Positions 1-6,384 are shown, counted from the stretch's first letter. The stretch is DNA of 8,631 nucleotides from an uncultured Pelolinea sp. (GCA_937902055.1 CALGUJ010000096.1:1-8631); one strand, 5' to 3'. Notes: generated from the letters alone by a model not told the origin. Numbers and translations: made by a program.

Positions 1-41
1 TTTTCAATGCCTTAGGTAAATAAACGCGTTGCCAAATAAAA

Positions 42-76
42 AAACCGCAGACTGCGATTTTAGCGTCCTGCGGTTT
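42..76 (-). terminator. Rho-independent terminator of the S41 peptidase gene
   Basis: A nine-base-pair stem (AAACCGCAG at 42-50 with CTGCGGTTT at 68-76) encloses a 17-base loop. Read on the minus strand, the stem is followed by a T-rich run (TTTTTTTATTT). It lies 18 bases past the stop codon of the minus-strand peptidase gene. This is the usual layout of an intrinsic terminator and ends the hydrolase/peptidase transcription unit. Confidence 0.85.
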
Positions 77-93
77 GTATTTCACGAACAAAG

Positions 94-2154
94 TTACTGG
101 TTCAGGATGTGATCAAACGCGGCCTGCAGCACGGTATCCTGGCCGGAGAGCACGCTGGCCTGATCGACCGCCAGGCGGACGGTCGGCTGCACGCCCTGGC
201 CTTCCAGGAAGATGCCGCCATCCGGCAGGGTGAAGCGCCCGGTCGGGATGGTCAATTCGATCCCCGCCGGCAGTTTGAAATCGCCGCGCGCGGTTTCGGC
301 TTCCACGCCGGCGGTGGGGAATTGCCCCATCACCACCATGCCCGGCACCTGGCTGAACCCGTAGGCTTCAATTTCACAAGCCGAGTAGCAGAATTGATCC
401 ACCAGCAGGACCATTTTGTCGAAGCGGTATTGTTCCTGGTTGGGATACACCTTGTCGCGCGGGCCTTCGGCTTCGAACTTGCCGGTCTTGTCGCTGTAAT
501 ATTCCAATTGCCCCAGCAAGATATCCTGATCGTGGAGGAAACCAGCCAACCCCAGCGGGGATCCGCCGTAGTTGTGGCGCATGTCGATCACGATCCCCAG
601 CGCGCCCGCCTCAGTGAATTGCTTGAGCGCGCGGTTGAACACGCGCACCGCCAGACCCAGGTCGTCGTAATTGGAGTTGATGCGGACATAACCGATGCCG
701 GAAACCGCATCATAGGAGTATTCGATCGGCAGGACATATTCGTCGGTCGAACCTCCCTGAAAGACAGCGAACAAGCTATCCAGCTCATAAACGGAGGTCA
801 GTTCGACAGTCTTGGCGGAGGGCTTGCTTTTGAACAGTTTGTGCATTAAGTTCTGGAAGAAGCCCGATTCCTGCGAGGAATTATCCGGGTTGGTGAATTC
901 AACCGTCATTTTCTGGTCAATAGCGCCGCGCGTGAGGAAAACGGTCTTTTCGTGACGGGCGCCGAAATCGGTGGATTGCGGGGAAAATAACGGCACGTTG
1001 TCGATGGCTGTTTGGACATCCACGTCATTGATTTTGGTGATCAGCGCGCCCGGCTGCATACCGGCCTGGTCGGCGGGTCCAGCGGGCTGCACGTAAACCA
1101 CCACGACCGTGCCGTCGTCCAGTTCGCGCACGGCAAAACCATATCCGCCCAGGACCGTGCTTTGGTTGTAAACGGCTTCCAGGTCGCCGCCGCTGAGCCC
1201 GACATGCCCATCGTGGAAAGCCATGGCAAAATCGCGCAGCGCCAGATAGTAGGAATACGCATCGCCATCCTTTTCCGCCTGGGCAATCTTGGGTGCGACC
1301 GCGTCATGCAGCGTGTCCCAATCGGGCTGCTTGCCATCCACGCCGTTGAAAGCGTATTCCTTGCTGGCAATGGCAAACATGGATTCGAAAGCATCGCTGT
1401 AACTCTGGCTGGAGAAATCCTTGACAGCGATATCGGTCGGTTCGTAGAGCGTCAGGGCGACCTCGCGCTCGCGGATGATGGTGAACGGTTCACTGTCGAG
1501 GTCAATCACGGAAAAGCCGGCCGGTATGTCCATTTGCGGATCGTCTGCTGTGAAGAGCAGTCCATCCTCTCCAAAACTGCCGGGAAATTGCTGCCCGCCG
1601 TCATCGGCCCAGATCACCAGCCTGCCGCCGGTGACCTCGTCCTGGTTTTCCGAATCGGTTTTCACGGATGCCAGGTAGGAAGGCCAGCCCAGCGAGCGGT
1701 CGTCGCCAGTGGAGAAGATATCTCCGGTCAGGTTGGGGCTGTAACCGACGGTGAAGATCTGCACGCCCTGTTCCGTTTGGTTGTCCTGGTCGACGTCGTT
1801 ATAAAGCCCTTGCGGTTGAGCAGGCAGGGAGAGCTCGAAGGTGGCGCGGTTGTTTTCTGCGTCCAGTTTCATATACCCGAGTACCTGGCCATTGACCGGC
1901 AGCTCCCATTCCTTGTCGCGCTTGACGAAACCGGTCATATCCAGCAAGGCCACGGCATGTTCGACGTAATAAGTCTCCACCACGAATTCGTTGCTGTAGG
2001 CAAACTCACCAGTGATTTTTACCGGGCTTTGCGGTTCAGTCTCATCCGCGGCACTGCCGGAGGCAGCAATGGAAGGATCCAGAAAACTGTAAGCAGAAAG
2101 CAGCCAACTTGAAATTACGAAAATCACAAAGATCGTCAGGTATCTATTTTTCAT
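94..2154 (-). CDS. Secreted PDZ-containing S41 family peptidase with extra N-terminal domain
   Basis: This 686-residue serine peptidase of the S41 (C-terminal processing/tricorn-like) family probably acts outside the membrane. Residues 5-25 form a hydrophobic signal or anchor segment. Residues about 50-235 are an additional domain rich in Asp and Asn, with a DVDQDNQTEQ stretch that resembles a calcium-binding loop. A helical S41 lead-in follows with FHDGHVGL (313-320, His317), then a PDZ domain (about 336-390). The catalytic core has GIVIDMRHNYGG (520-531) and the nucleophile motif YSACE, with Ser591 and Glu594. The lysine that CtpA-type enzymes carry about 25 residues after the serine is not seen; the equivalent stretch reads QFPTAG. 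A tricorn/S41B-like Ser-His arrangement is therefore more likely, which is an inference. The ATG is supported by AAGGAG (2160-2165) five bases upstream. The gene follows the nucleoside hydrolase by 47 bases without a terminator, so co-transcription is likely. The substrate is unknown. Confidence 0.88.
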   Translation of the reverse strand: MKNRYLTIFVIFVISSWLLSAYSFLDPSIAASGSAADETEPQSPVKITGEFAYSNEFVVETYYVEHAVALLDMTGFVKRDKEWELPVNGQVLGYMKLDAENNRATFELSLPAQPQGLYNDVDQDNQTEQGVQIFTVGYSPNLTGDIFSTGDDRSLGWPSYLASVKTDSENQDEVTGGRLVIWADDGGQQFPGSFGEDGLLFTADDPQMDIPAGFSVIDLDSEPFTIIREREVALTLYEPTDIAVKDFSSQSYSDAFESMFAIASKEYAFNGVDGKQPDWDTLHDAVAPKIAQAEKDGDAYSYYLALRDFAMAFHDGHVGLSGGDLEAVYNQSTVLGGYGFAVRELDDGTVVVVYVQPAGPADQAGMQPGALITKINDVDVQTAIDNVPLFSPQSTDFGARHEKTVFLTRGAIDQKMTVEFTNPDNSSQESGFFQNLMHKLFKSKPSAKTVELTSVYELDSLFAVFQGGSTDEYVLPIEYSYDAVSGIGYVRINSNYDDLGLAVRVFNRALKQFTEAGALGIVIDMRHNYGGSPLGLAGFLHDQDILLGQLEYYSDKTGKFEAEGPRDKVYPNQEQYRFDKMVLLVDQFCYSACEIEAYGFSQVPGMVVMGQFPTAGVEAETARGDFKLPAGIELTIPTGRFTLPDGGIFLEGQGVQPTVRLAVDQASVLSGQDTVLQAAFDHILNQ

Positions 2155-2201
2155 TGTCTCTCCTTGAATAACCTGTACCTTTATTGTAATCCTGCCATTT
2201 T

Positions 2202-3137
2202 TTATGCCTTGCTGCCGGCGATGGCGCCAAGCAGCCAGGTTTTGAAAGCGGGAAGGTCGAGTTCCTCGCAGACGTTACAATTGGGCTCTCCGCGGAAGAT
2301 GCGGTTGGTCGCGACAAAAGTATGCCCCGCGGTGTATTGCCCGCTGCATTCGCAATCCACGAAATAATGGTTCGTTTTCACCAGATCGGGGTTGATGCAA
2401 ACGCCCACAGCCAGCGCGTCGTGCATCAGGGCGTCCTCGCCGCCGCGGCCCAGGCGCTCGAACATGAAATCCAGGATATCGGCGGCAACTTCCGCGGCGG
2501 GTGTGCCAATTCGGCGGATCTCGGCGGCATCCTGCAGATTCAAAGCGGCTTTCAGCGTGACATCCAGCCCCACCATGGTCAACGGAATGCCCGCCGCAAA
2601 AACAATCCTGGCCGCTTCCGGGTCGCCCCAGATATTGAACTCGGCGGTGGTGGTGATGTTTCCGCCAATCTTCGCGCCGCCCATGAAGACGATGCGTTTG
2701 ATCAGGTTTTTCAGATCCGGGTGAACCATGATCGCCTGCGCGATATTGGTCAGCGGCCCGATCGGGATCAACTCCAATTCGCCGTCCGCTTTCAAGGCTT
2801 CTTCATAGATCGTATCGACAGCCGTTTGGTTATAAAACGGCTGGTCGGTTTTCGGCAGCACCAGCGTGCCCAAGCCGGTATCGCCGTGGGTGTTGTCGCC
2901 GGAATGGACAATGGCCTGGCGCAGGATGGGTTGGGCGGCGCCGACCGCAACTTTGGTGTCAAAACCGAGGTAACGCACCAGATTCAGGGTGTTGCGGCTG
3001 GTATGTTCCAGCTCCACGTTTCCCGCAACTGTGGTGAAAGCGCGCAGGTCCAACTCGGGGCTGTACAGCGCGGCAATGATGGCAATGGCATCGTCCGTGC
3101 CGGTGTCGCAATCGATGATGACAGGTTTCTTGTTCAA
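2202..3137 (-). CDS. Inosine/uridine-preferring nucleoside hydrolase
   Basis: This is a cytoplasmic N-ribohydrolase of the IUNH family, which cleaves a (ribo)nucleoside into free base and ribose for purine/pyrimidine salvage. Counting from the TTG at 3137 it has 311 residues, the usual family length. The calcium/ribose site VIIDCDTGTDDA (6-17) opens the protein. GPLTNIA (127-133), FMGGA (151-155), EFNIWGDPEAA (166-176, with Glu166 and Asn168) and MHDALA (238-243, with the His-Asp pair) follow in family order. All key residues are present. The open frame extends to another TTG at 3158, but only the TTG at 3137 has a good ribosome binding site (GAGGAA at 3141-3146). No ATG start fits. Base preference cannot be read from the sequence. 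The S41 peptidase gene lies 47 bases downstream on the same strand; no functional link between the two is obvious. A terminator at 3204-3243 separates it from the gene upstream. Confidence 0.92.
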   Translation of the reverse strand: MNKKPVIIDCDTGTDDAIAIIAALYSPELDLRAFTTVAGNVELEHTSRNTLNLVRYLGFDTKVAVGAAQPILRQAIVHSGDNTHGDTGLGTLVLPKTDQPFYNQTAVDTIYEEALKADGELELIPIGPLTNIAQAIMVHPDLKNLIKRIVFMGGAKIGGNITTTAEFNIWGDPEAARIVFAAGIPLTMVGLDVTLKAALNLQDAAEIRRIGTPAAEVAADILDFMFERLGRGGEDALMHDALAVGVCINPDLVKTNHYFVDCECSGQYTAGHTFVATNRIFRGEPNCNVCEELDLPAFKTWLLGAIAGSKA

Positions 3138-3140
3138 TGT

Positions 3141-3146
3141 TTCCTC
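3141..3146 (-). promoter_or_regulatory. Ribosome binding site that selects the TTG start of the nucleoside hydrolase
   Basis: On the minus strand GAGGAA ends three bases before the TTG at 3137-3135, and its GAGG core lies five bases before it. The alternative in-frame TTG at 3158 is preceded only by an A-rich run with no purine-rich Shine-Dalgarno match. This favours the downstream start and a 311-residue protein. Confidence 0.65.
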
Positions 3147-3169
3147 ACTCTGTTCCAATAATTTTTTTA

Positions 3170-3197
3170 CCTATAAGCATTATTGATTATAAGTGAA
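3170..3197 (-). promoter_or_regulatory. Candidate promoter for nucleoside hydrolase and S41 peptidase
   Basis: On the minus strand TTCACT (3192-3197) and TATAGG (3170-3175) are separated by 16 bases and lie upstream of the hydrolase start. A perfect TATAAT (3186-3191) overlaps this region but has no recognisable -35 box at 16-18 bases. Some promoter is expected here because the gene upstream ends in a terminator. Which box is used is uncertain. Confidence 0.35.
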
Positions 3198-3203
3198 CTG
3201 GTA

Positions 3204-3243
3204 GGAAAAGAAATAAAACAGCCTCGATTTTCGCGAGGCTGTT
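3204..3243 (-). terminator. Rho-independent terminator of the riboswitch-controlled gene
   Basis: A perfect ten-base-pair stem (AACAGCCTCG at 3217-3226 with CGAGGCTGTT at 3234-3243) has a seven-base loop. On the minus strand it is followed by TTTATTTCTTTT. It lies 41 bases past the stop codon of the secreted-protein gene and insulates the nucleoside hydrolase from it. Confidence 0.88.
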
Positions 3244-3284
3244 CTTTCAAACATAGGCGACAAGAAACTGATCAGATGAAAAGC

Positions 3285-3905
3285 TTACTTGTCCTTCCCT
3301 TTGGCTTTTCCGTTGTTGGTCTTTTCCTTTTCTTCATTCCTGACTTGTTCTTCATTCCTGACCTGGCCGACACCGGTTGTTTCGGGTTTCCCGTACTTGG
3401 CAAATAACTCGCCCATGCCCGAACCTGCTTCGTATTCCGCCACCAGACTATCCACCGTCACGTCGCAGTTGACACCGGTCTCGGCGCATTCGGCCTGCGC
3501 TTCATTGACAATTTGGAGCAATTTGGTGATTTCGCCAAATCCGAGATCTTCCTCGGTGTGCAGCGCGGCCACCTGCTCCTCGGCGGACAGCGTGGGAACC
3601 GGGGTGGGTTCTTCCAGCGGTTCTTCACCTTCAACCGGCGGTTCTTCGGTGGTGTCAGGAGGCAGCGTTTCCCCGCCTTCCTCACCGCTTTCCACCGGTT
3701 CCTCTACTTCCGGAGGGGTTAATAAGCCGCTGAAGAAACTGGCAAGCAGTTTCACGATCGGGTTATCGACGAAAGAATTGGTTTCTTCGACAACCGGCGG
3801 CTCCTCCAACGGTTCCGTTTCGCTTTGGGCGAAAACGGGTGTGACAGCGGCAGCCAACATGACTAAGGCTACCATCACACTGATCCATTTATTGTTGGTC
3901 TTCAT
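3285..3905 (-). CDS. Secreted acidic, proline-rich protein of unknown function with paired G-x-G-E motifs
   Basis: I do not recognise a named family for this 206-residue protein. Residues 1-26 are a clear signal peptide (basic start, hydrophobic core, cleavage expected after VFA, leaving QSETE). Residues 28-110 are a low-complexity linker rich in Glu and Pro. It is interrupted by a short hydrophobic stretch, VKLLASFFSGLL (51-62), which could be an amphipathic or membrane-contacting segment. Residues 108-175 look folded and contain two similar units: VAALHTEEDLGFGEITKLL, and VDSLVAEYEAGSGMGELFAK with Cys140 and Cys147 nearby. The tail (181-206) has a perfect QVRNEE duplication and a lysine-rich end. 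The ATG has AGGAGG five bases upstream. The gene is preceded by its own promoter and a c-di-GMP riboswitch, and followed by a terminator, so it is a single-gene unit. A surface or matrix role is suggested only by export and by the riboswitch. Confidence 0.8.
   Translation of the reverse strand: MKTNNKWISVMVALVMLAAAVTPVFAQSETEPLEEPPVVEETNSFVDNPIVKLLASFFSGLLTPPEVEEPVESGEEGGETLPPDTTEEPPVEGEEPLEEPTPVPTLSAEEQVAALHTEEDLGFGEITKLLQIVNEAQAECAETGVNCDVTVDSLVAEYEAGSGMGELFAKYGKPETTGVGQVRNEEQVRNEEKEKTNNGKAKGKDK
3330..3365 (-). repeat. In-frame 18-base tandem duplication
   Basis: Two adjacent 18-base copies (3330-3347 and 3348-3365) differ at one position. Read on the minus strand they encode QVRNEE twice in the tail of the secreted protein. 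The duplication keeps the frame and looks recent, consistent with slippage in a tolerant region. Confidence 0.85.
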
Positions 3906-3936
3906 CCAGACCTCCTACTACAGTAAACTCAACTCT

Positions 3937-3959
3937 AAAAATATCCTGCGATGATCCTC
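3937..3959 (-). repeat. Leader motif, copy A (upstream of the secreted-protein gene)
   Basis: On the plus strand this reads AAAAATATCC, T, GC, GATGATC, C, TC. It matches 5386-5409 almost completely, with one substitution and two single-base indels. It lies between the c-di-GMP aptamer and the ribosome binding site of the minus-strand gene. The other copy lies just upstream of the glycosyltransferase gene in the same orientation. Its role is unknown: it could be a protein binding site or a shared leader element. Confidence 0.6.
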
Positions 3960-3973
3960 ATCCTCTAGTTAAA

Positions 3974-4065
3974 CGACAAACACGGCAGCCTGGCTGTCCT
4001 GGCTGAAAATCAGCTGTAGATCCATGGCTTTGCGTCCCCGCCTTTCGACGGGTTTGCCTTTTTCG
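3974..4065 (-). ncRNA. Cyclic-di-GMP-I (GEMM-I) riboswitch aptamer
   Basis: Read on the minus strand, this stretch carries the GEMM-I signature in order. GGCAAACC (4051-4058) comes first. A P2 hairpin follows, CCCGTC-GAAA-GGCGGG, with the GNRA tetraloop that docks into a receptor. Then come GGGACGCAAAGCC (ending at 4026), a P3 arm capped by GCTGA-TTT-TCAGC, and the closing GGACAGCCAGGCTGCCG (ending at 3983). Flanks CGAAAAA and TTTGTCG can pair as P1 with one mismatch. This class binds the bacterial second messenger cyclic di-GMP. The aptamer ends 68 bases before the ATG of the secreted protein. A weak hairpin (3950-3962) and a T5 run follow it, but no clear terminator or masked ribosome site is seen, so the direction of control (on or off) cannot be read. 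Confidence 0.93.
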
Positions 4066-4078
4066 AGTTGGTATACAA

Positions 4079-4106
4079 ATCATACTACTTTGTAGAATTA
4101 TGTCAA
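4079..4106 (-). promoter_or_regulatory. Sigma-70-type promoter of the riboswitch and secreted-protein gene
   Basis: On the minus strand a perfect TTGACA (4101-4106) is followed after 16 bases by TATGAT (4079-4084), which matches five of six consensus positions. Transcription would start near 4072, a few bases before the aptamer's P1. The -35 box is only ten bases past the stop codon of the glycosyltransferase gene. Confidence 0.8.
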
Positions 4107-4116
4107 GCGATAATAA

Positions 4117-5367
4117 TTACGAGCCGAGATATTTAGAAAATAAAATCGCGCTCTTTGTGATTTGATCGTTGAATTGCATCCAGAGGAATAACGCAAAAAG
4201 CAGCCAACCCGCATATCCCAAAACCTGTTTCCATTTCACTGTTTCCCCGCGCATTTTTTTCAGGGGATGGGTCAGGTTGGTGATGGTGGAAAAAACCGGA
4301 ACGAGCAGCGGCAGTAAATAATGATCGGGCTTGGGGGAGACAAACCATAAAAGATACACCGCCAGGGGCGCCGACCAGGCAGCCAGCAGCCAGTTCAGTT
4401 CTTTTCGGGTGCCGTAAAAGCAGCCCAGAAGCAGGGCAGCCGCGAAAATATATAACGAACGGATCTTGCCGTAGGACACCTTCAGCGTCCAGCGCCAATA
4501 TTGCGGGCCTTTGGAGTAATACAGCGAATCCTCATGGTCATACCCGCCGGTGAGTTCCTGCGTTTTGAAGCTTTGGGTGGCCAGCATTTCCTCACGCGGG
4601 GTTTTGTAGAAAAGGAAGGGGTTGCTCAACACAATCACTGCAACCATAACAGCCAGGAAAAGCAAGGCGCTGCGGGCGAGCTTGCCGATCGCATGGCCGT
4701 TCTTTTTCCGGGCGATCAGCAGGTAAACCGGGATAGCCAGGAAGAAAAAGAAGCCCATCAGCTTGATGGCCGAAGCCAGCCCGCAAGCCGCCGCCGCCAG
4801 ATAGAAATACCTACCCAGGCGGTACTCATCCAAGTCGAGGAGCAGGAACGTCAGCGCGATTGCCATCAGCATGAGCGCGTCCGGATGCCACCAGTGCAGA
4901 TTGCTGCGCACCACAGCCGGAATGGTCAGCAAAAGCAGAAAAACCAGCAGCGATTTCAACAGCGACAGGAAATGGGTTTGAACGTAGACCAATACGCCAG
5001 CCGTTACCACCATCGGCAGGACGTTGATGAATTGCCTGAGCAGCAGGATATTGAAAGAAACGTGGTTGAAAAAATCAGCGCCCTGGATCAGGCGCAATGG
5101 CAGCAGCACCAGCATGGAGAGAAAATAGAAGGGATAACCGTAATGATAATCGCCGTAGATGATCAGGCTGCCCCAGATGCGGTGGATATCGCCCTCAAAG
5201 GCCAGCATGCGTTCCACGATGGGGTAAGTGACGTACTCGTCGCGATCAAGAAAAACAATCGGATTGGTCGAGCCGAGGGTGGAGGCGTTGGGGATGAAAC
5301 ACAACGCGAAGTAGATCGCTCCCACGATGGCAAGGATCAGCATTGTCCTTTTCTGAGTTTTCTCCAT
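4117..5367 (-). CDS. Polytopic membrane glycosyltransferase (GT-C / ArnT-PMT-like)
   Basis: This integral membrane protein of about 416 residues has roughly ten hydrophobic segments, starting with one near residues 11-27. After the first segment comes an acidic loop, FLDRDEYVTY, with a DRDE cluster. This sits where GT-C enzymes (PMT, ArnT and relatives) keep their catalytic aspartate. Further on are HWWHPDALMLMAIAL (a HPD motif after the middle helices), GLASAIKLMG (a conserved lysine before a helix) and KPDHYLLPLLVP, all typical of this superfamily. Such enzymes move a sugar from a lipid-phosphate carrier to protein, lipid or glycan at the outer face of the membrane; the substrate here is unknown. 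The open frame extends to a GTG at 5373, but the ATG at 5367 follows AGGTGG closely and is preferred. An internal ATG at 5343 is also possible. It is divergent from the first NBR1 lipoprotein, with back-to-back promoters. Confidence 0.75.
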   Translation of the reverse strand: MEKTQKRTMLILAIVGAIYFALCFIPNASTLGSTNPIVFLDRDEYVTYPIVERMLAFEGDIHRIWGSLIIYGDYHYGYPFYFLSMLVLLPLRLIQGADFFNHVSFNILLLRQFINVLPMVVTAGVLVYVQTHFLSLLKSLLVFLLLLTIPAVVRSNLHWWHPDALMLMAIALTFLLLDLDEYRLGRYFYLAAAACGLASAIKLMGFFFFLAIPVYLLIARKKNGHAIGKLARSALLFLAVMVAVIVLSNPFLFYKTPREEMLATQSFKTQELTGGYDHEDSLYYSKGPQYWRWTLKVSYGKIRSLYIFAAALLLGCFYGTRKELNWLLAAWSAPLAVYLLWFVSPKPDHYLLPLLVPVFSTITNLTHPLKKMRGETVKWKQVLGYAGWLLFALFLWMQFNDQITKSAILFSKYLGS

Positions 5368-5376
5368 AACCACCTG

Positions 5377-5382
5377 ATTATA
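5377..5382 (-). promoter_or_regulatory. -10 box (TATAAT) of the glycosyltransferase gene
   Basis: A perfect TATAAT reads on the minus strand only nine bases before the ATG at 5367. No good -35 box is present at 17 bases. If it is used, the transcript would be leaderless or nearly so, or translation would begin at the internal ATG at 5343. Confidence 0.45.
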
Positions 5383-5385
5383 GCC

Positions 5386-5409
5386 AAAAATATCCCGCCG
5401 ATGATCTCT
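5386..5409 (-). repeat. Leader motif, copy B (upstream of the glycosyltransferase gene)
   Basis: On the plus strand this reads AAAAATATCC, C, GC, C, GATGATC, TC. It is nearly the same as 3937-3959 and has the same orientation relative to its minus-strand gene. Here it sits directly upstream of the TATAAT box, where an activator or the -35 region would lie. The small hairpin that overlaps copy A is not preserved, so the DNA sequence rather than that hairpin is what the copies share. Confidence 0.55.
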
Positions 5410-5415
5410 GTTCTA

Positions 5416-5445
5416 TTGACACGGGTTTTATGCTACAGTAAAGAT
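5416..5445 (+). promoter_or_regulatory. Promoter of the first NBR1-domain lipoprotein gene
   Basis: A perfect TTGACA (5416-5421) is followed after 17 bases by TAAAGA (5439-5444). A TG-C-TACAGT (5431-5439) that looks like an extended -10 box overlaps it, but its spacing to TTGACA is short (12). Either gives a short leader before the ribosome binding site at 5459-5464. Confidence 0.55.
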
Positions 5446-5468
5446 GCAATGGAATGCCGGGAGGAAGA

Positions 5469-6368
5469 ATGAAAAACGGAAAATGGCTCAGATCGGCAGC
5501 CCTGTGCATGCTGCTGGTATTATTGCTGGCTTGCCGCGTTTCGTTGGGCGGCGGGGATTCAACCGACGTGCAGAATGCCATCCAGCAAACCCTGCAAGTG
5601 ATGCAAACGCAAACGGCTGCCGCGCAGGTTGTTCCATCTTCAGGTGAATCACAATCGACCGGCAGCACGGATAGCGGGGCGGAAATCGAGGTTGAGGAGA
5701 CGCCAACAATCAACCCCACCCCATGCAACTCCAGCCGCATGGTGGATGAGACCATCCCGGATGGGAAGCAATATGACCCTGGCGATAGTTTCACCAAAAC
5801 CTGGACGCTGCGCAACAACGGCTCCTGCGAATGGAATACGGATTATCGGTTTGTCTTCGAGGAGGGCGACCGCATGGGGGGCGATGCATCCCAGTATCTG
5901 GATGCAGCCGTTGAACCGGGTGAAGAGATCACTTTCTCGCTCGACCTGAATGCCCCGGACGAGGATGGGGAATATACCGGCGTGTGGCGTCTGCTGGCGG
6001 ACGACGGGGAAAAACTGGGCAAGTATTGGGTGAACATCATGGTCGGCATCCCGCCGGGGCCTTTCGCGGTGACCAGCGTTTCCTTTTACATGCCGCACAC
6101 CACCATCGATACCGGCTGCCCCAACGACATCAACGTCAAAGCCGAGATCACCAGCAGCGCCGCCGGCAAGGTTACCTATAAATGGACTGACAGCGCGGGC
6201 GGGAGTTCTTCCACAAAATCATACACTTTTGATGAAGCCGGCAAGAAAATCGTCGAATACAACGTAACCGCGGACAGCAGCGGGGATTATTGGGCCAAGC
6301 TGTACATCGACAATCCCAACCATCAATGGTTCGGCCCGATGAATTTTCACGTCAACTGCACGCCTTAA
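5469..6368 (+). CDS. Lipoprotein with NBR1-like Ig domain and C-terminal Ig-like domain (paralogue 1)
   Basis: This 299-residue surface lipoprotein has the lipobox LLAC with Cys22 as the lipidated residue. A flexible Ser/Thr/Gln linker (about 23-85) follows. An NBR1-type immunoglobulin-like domain comes next (86-192), with the hallmarks KTWTLRNNGSCEW, FEEGDRMGG, EYTGVWRL and KLGKYWV. A second beta-rich domain (about 197-299) contains GKVTYKWTDSAGG. Cys86 and Cys120 probably form a disulfide, as may Cys217 and Cys297. The NBR1 central domain is named after the eukaryotic autophagy receptor; in bacteria it appears in exported proteins and is likely a binding module. The ligand is unknown. The start at 5469 is chosen because GGGAGG (5459-5464) lies four bases upstream and would fall inside the coding sequence if the ATG at 5454 were used. 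Starting at 5469 also puts the cysteine at position 22 as in its neighbour. A paralogue follows on the same strand after a terminator. Confidence 0.87.
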   Translation: MKNGKWLRSAALCMLLVLLLACRVSLGGGDSTDVQNAIQQTLQVMQTQTAAAQVVPSSGESQSTGSTDSGAEIEVEETPTINPTPCNSSRMVDETIPDGKQYDPGDSFTKTWTLRNNGSCEWNTDYRFVFEEGDRMGGDASQYLDAAVEPGEEITFSLDLNAPDEDGEYTGVWRLLADDGEKLGKYWVNIMVGIPPGPFAVTSVSFYMPHTTIDTGCPNDINVKAEITSSAAGKVTYKWTDSAGGSSSTKSYTFDEAGKKIVEYNVTADSSGDYWAKLYIDNPNHQWFGPMNFHVNCTP

Positions 6369-6384
6369 ATTACTTAACAAAAAT

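Noticed and set aside
1012..2112. Long plus-strand open frame (366 codons) opposite the S41 peptidase
   Set aside because: It lies antisense to a protein with clear family motifs. Its translation has no domain-like pattern, and no ribosome site was seen; it is a GC-driven shadow frame.
2322..3161. Plus-strand open frame (279 codons) opposite the nucleoside hydrolase
   Set aside because: It mirrors the hydrolase, which has all its catalytic motifs on the minus strand.
3918..5442. CTACAGTAAA found at both 3918-3927 and 5433-5442
   Set aside because: A single ten-base match, in a different position relative to the genes and to the shared leader motif. It is expected by chance in a window this size.
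4501..5472. Plus-strand open frame (323 codons) opposite the glycosyltransferase
   Set aside because: The translation is rich in Gln, His and Arg, as expected from the complement of a hydrophobic membrane protein. The minus-strand frame has GT-C motifs.
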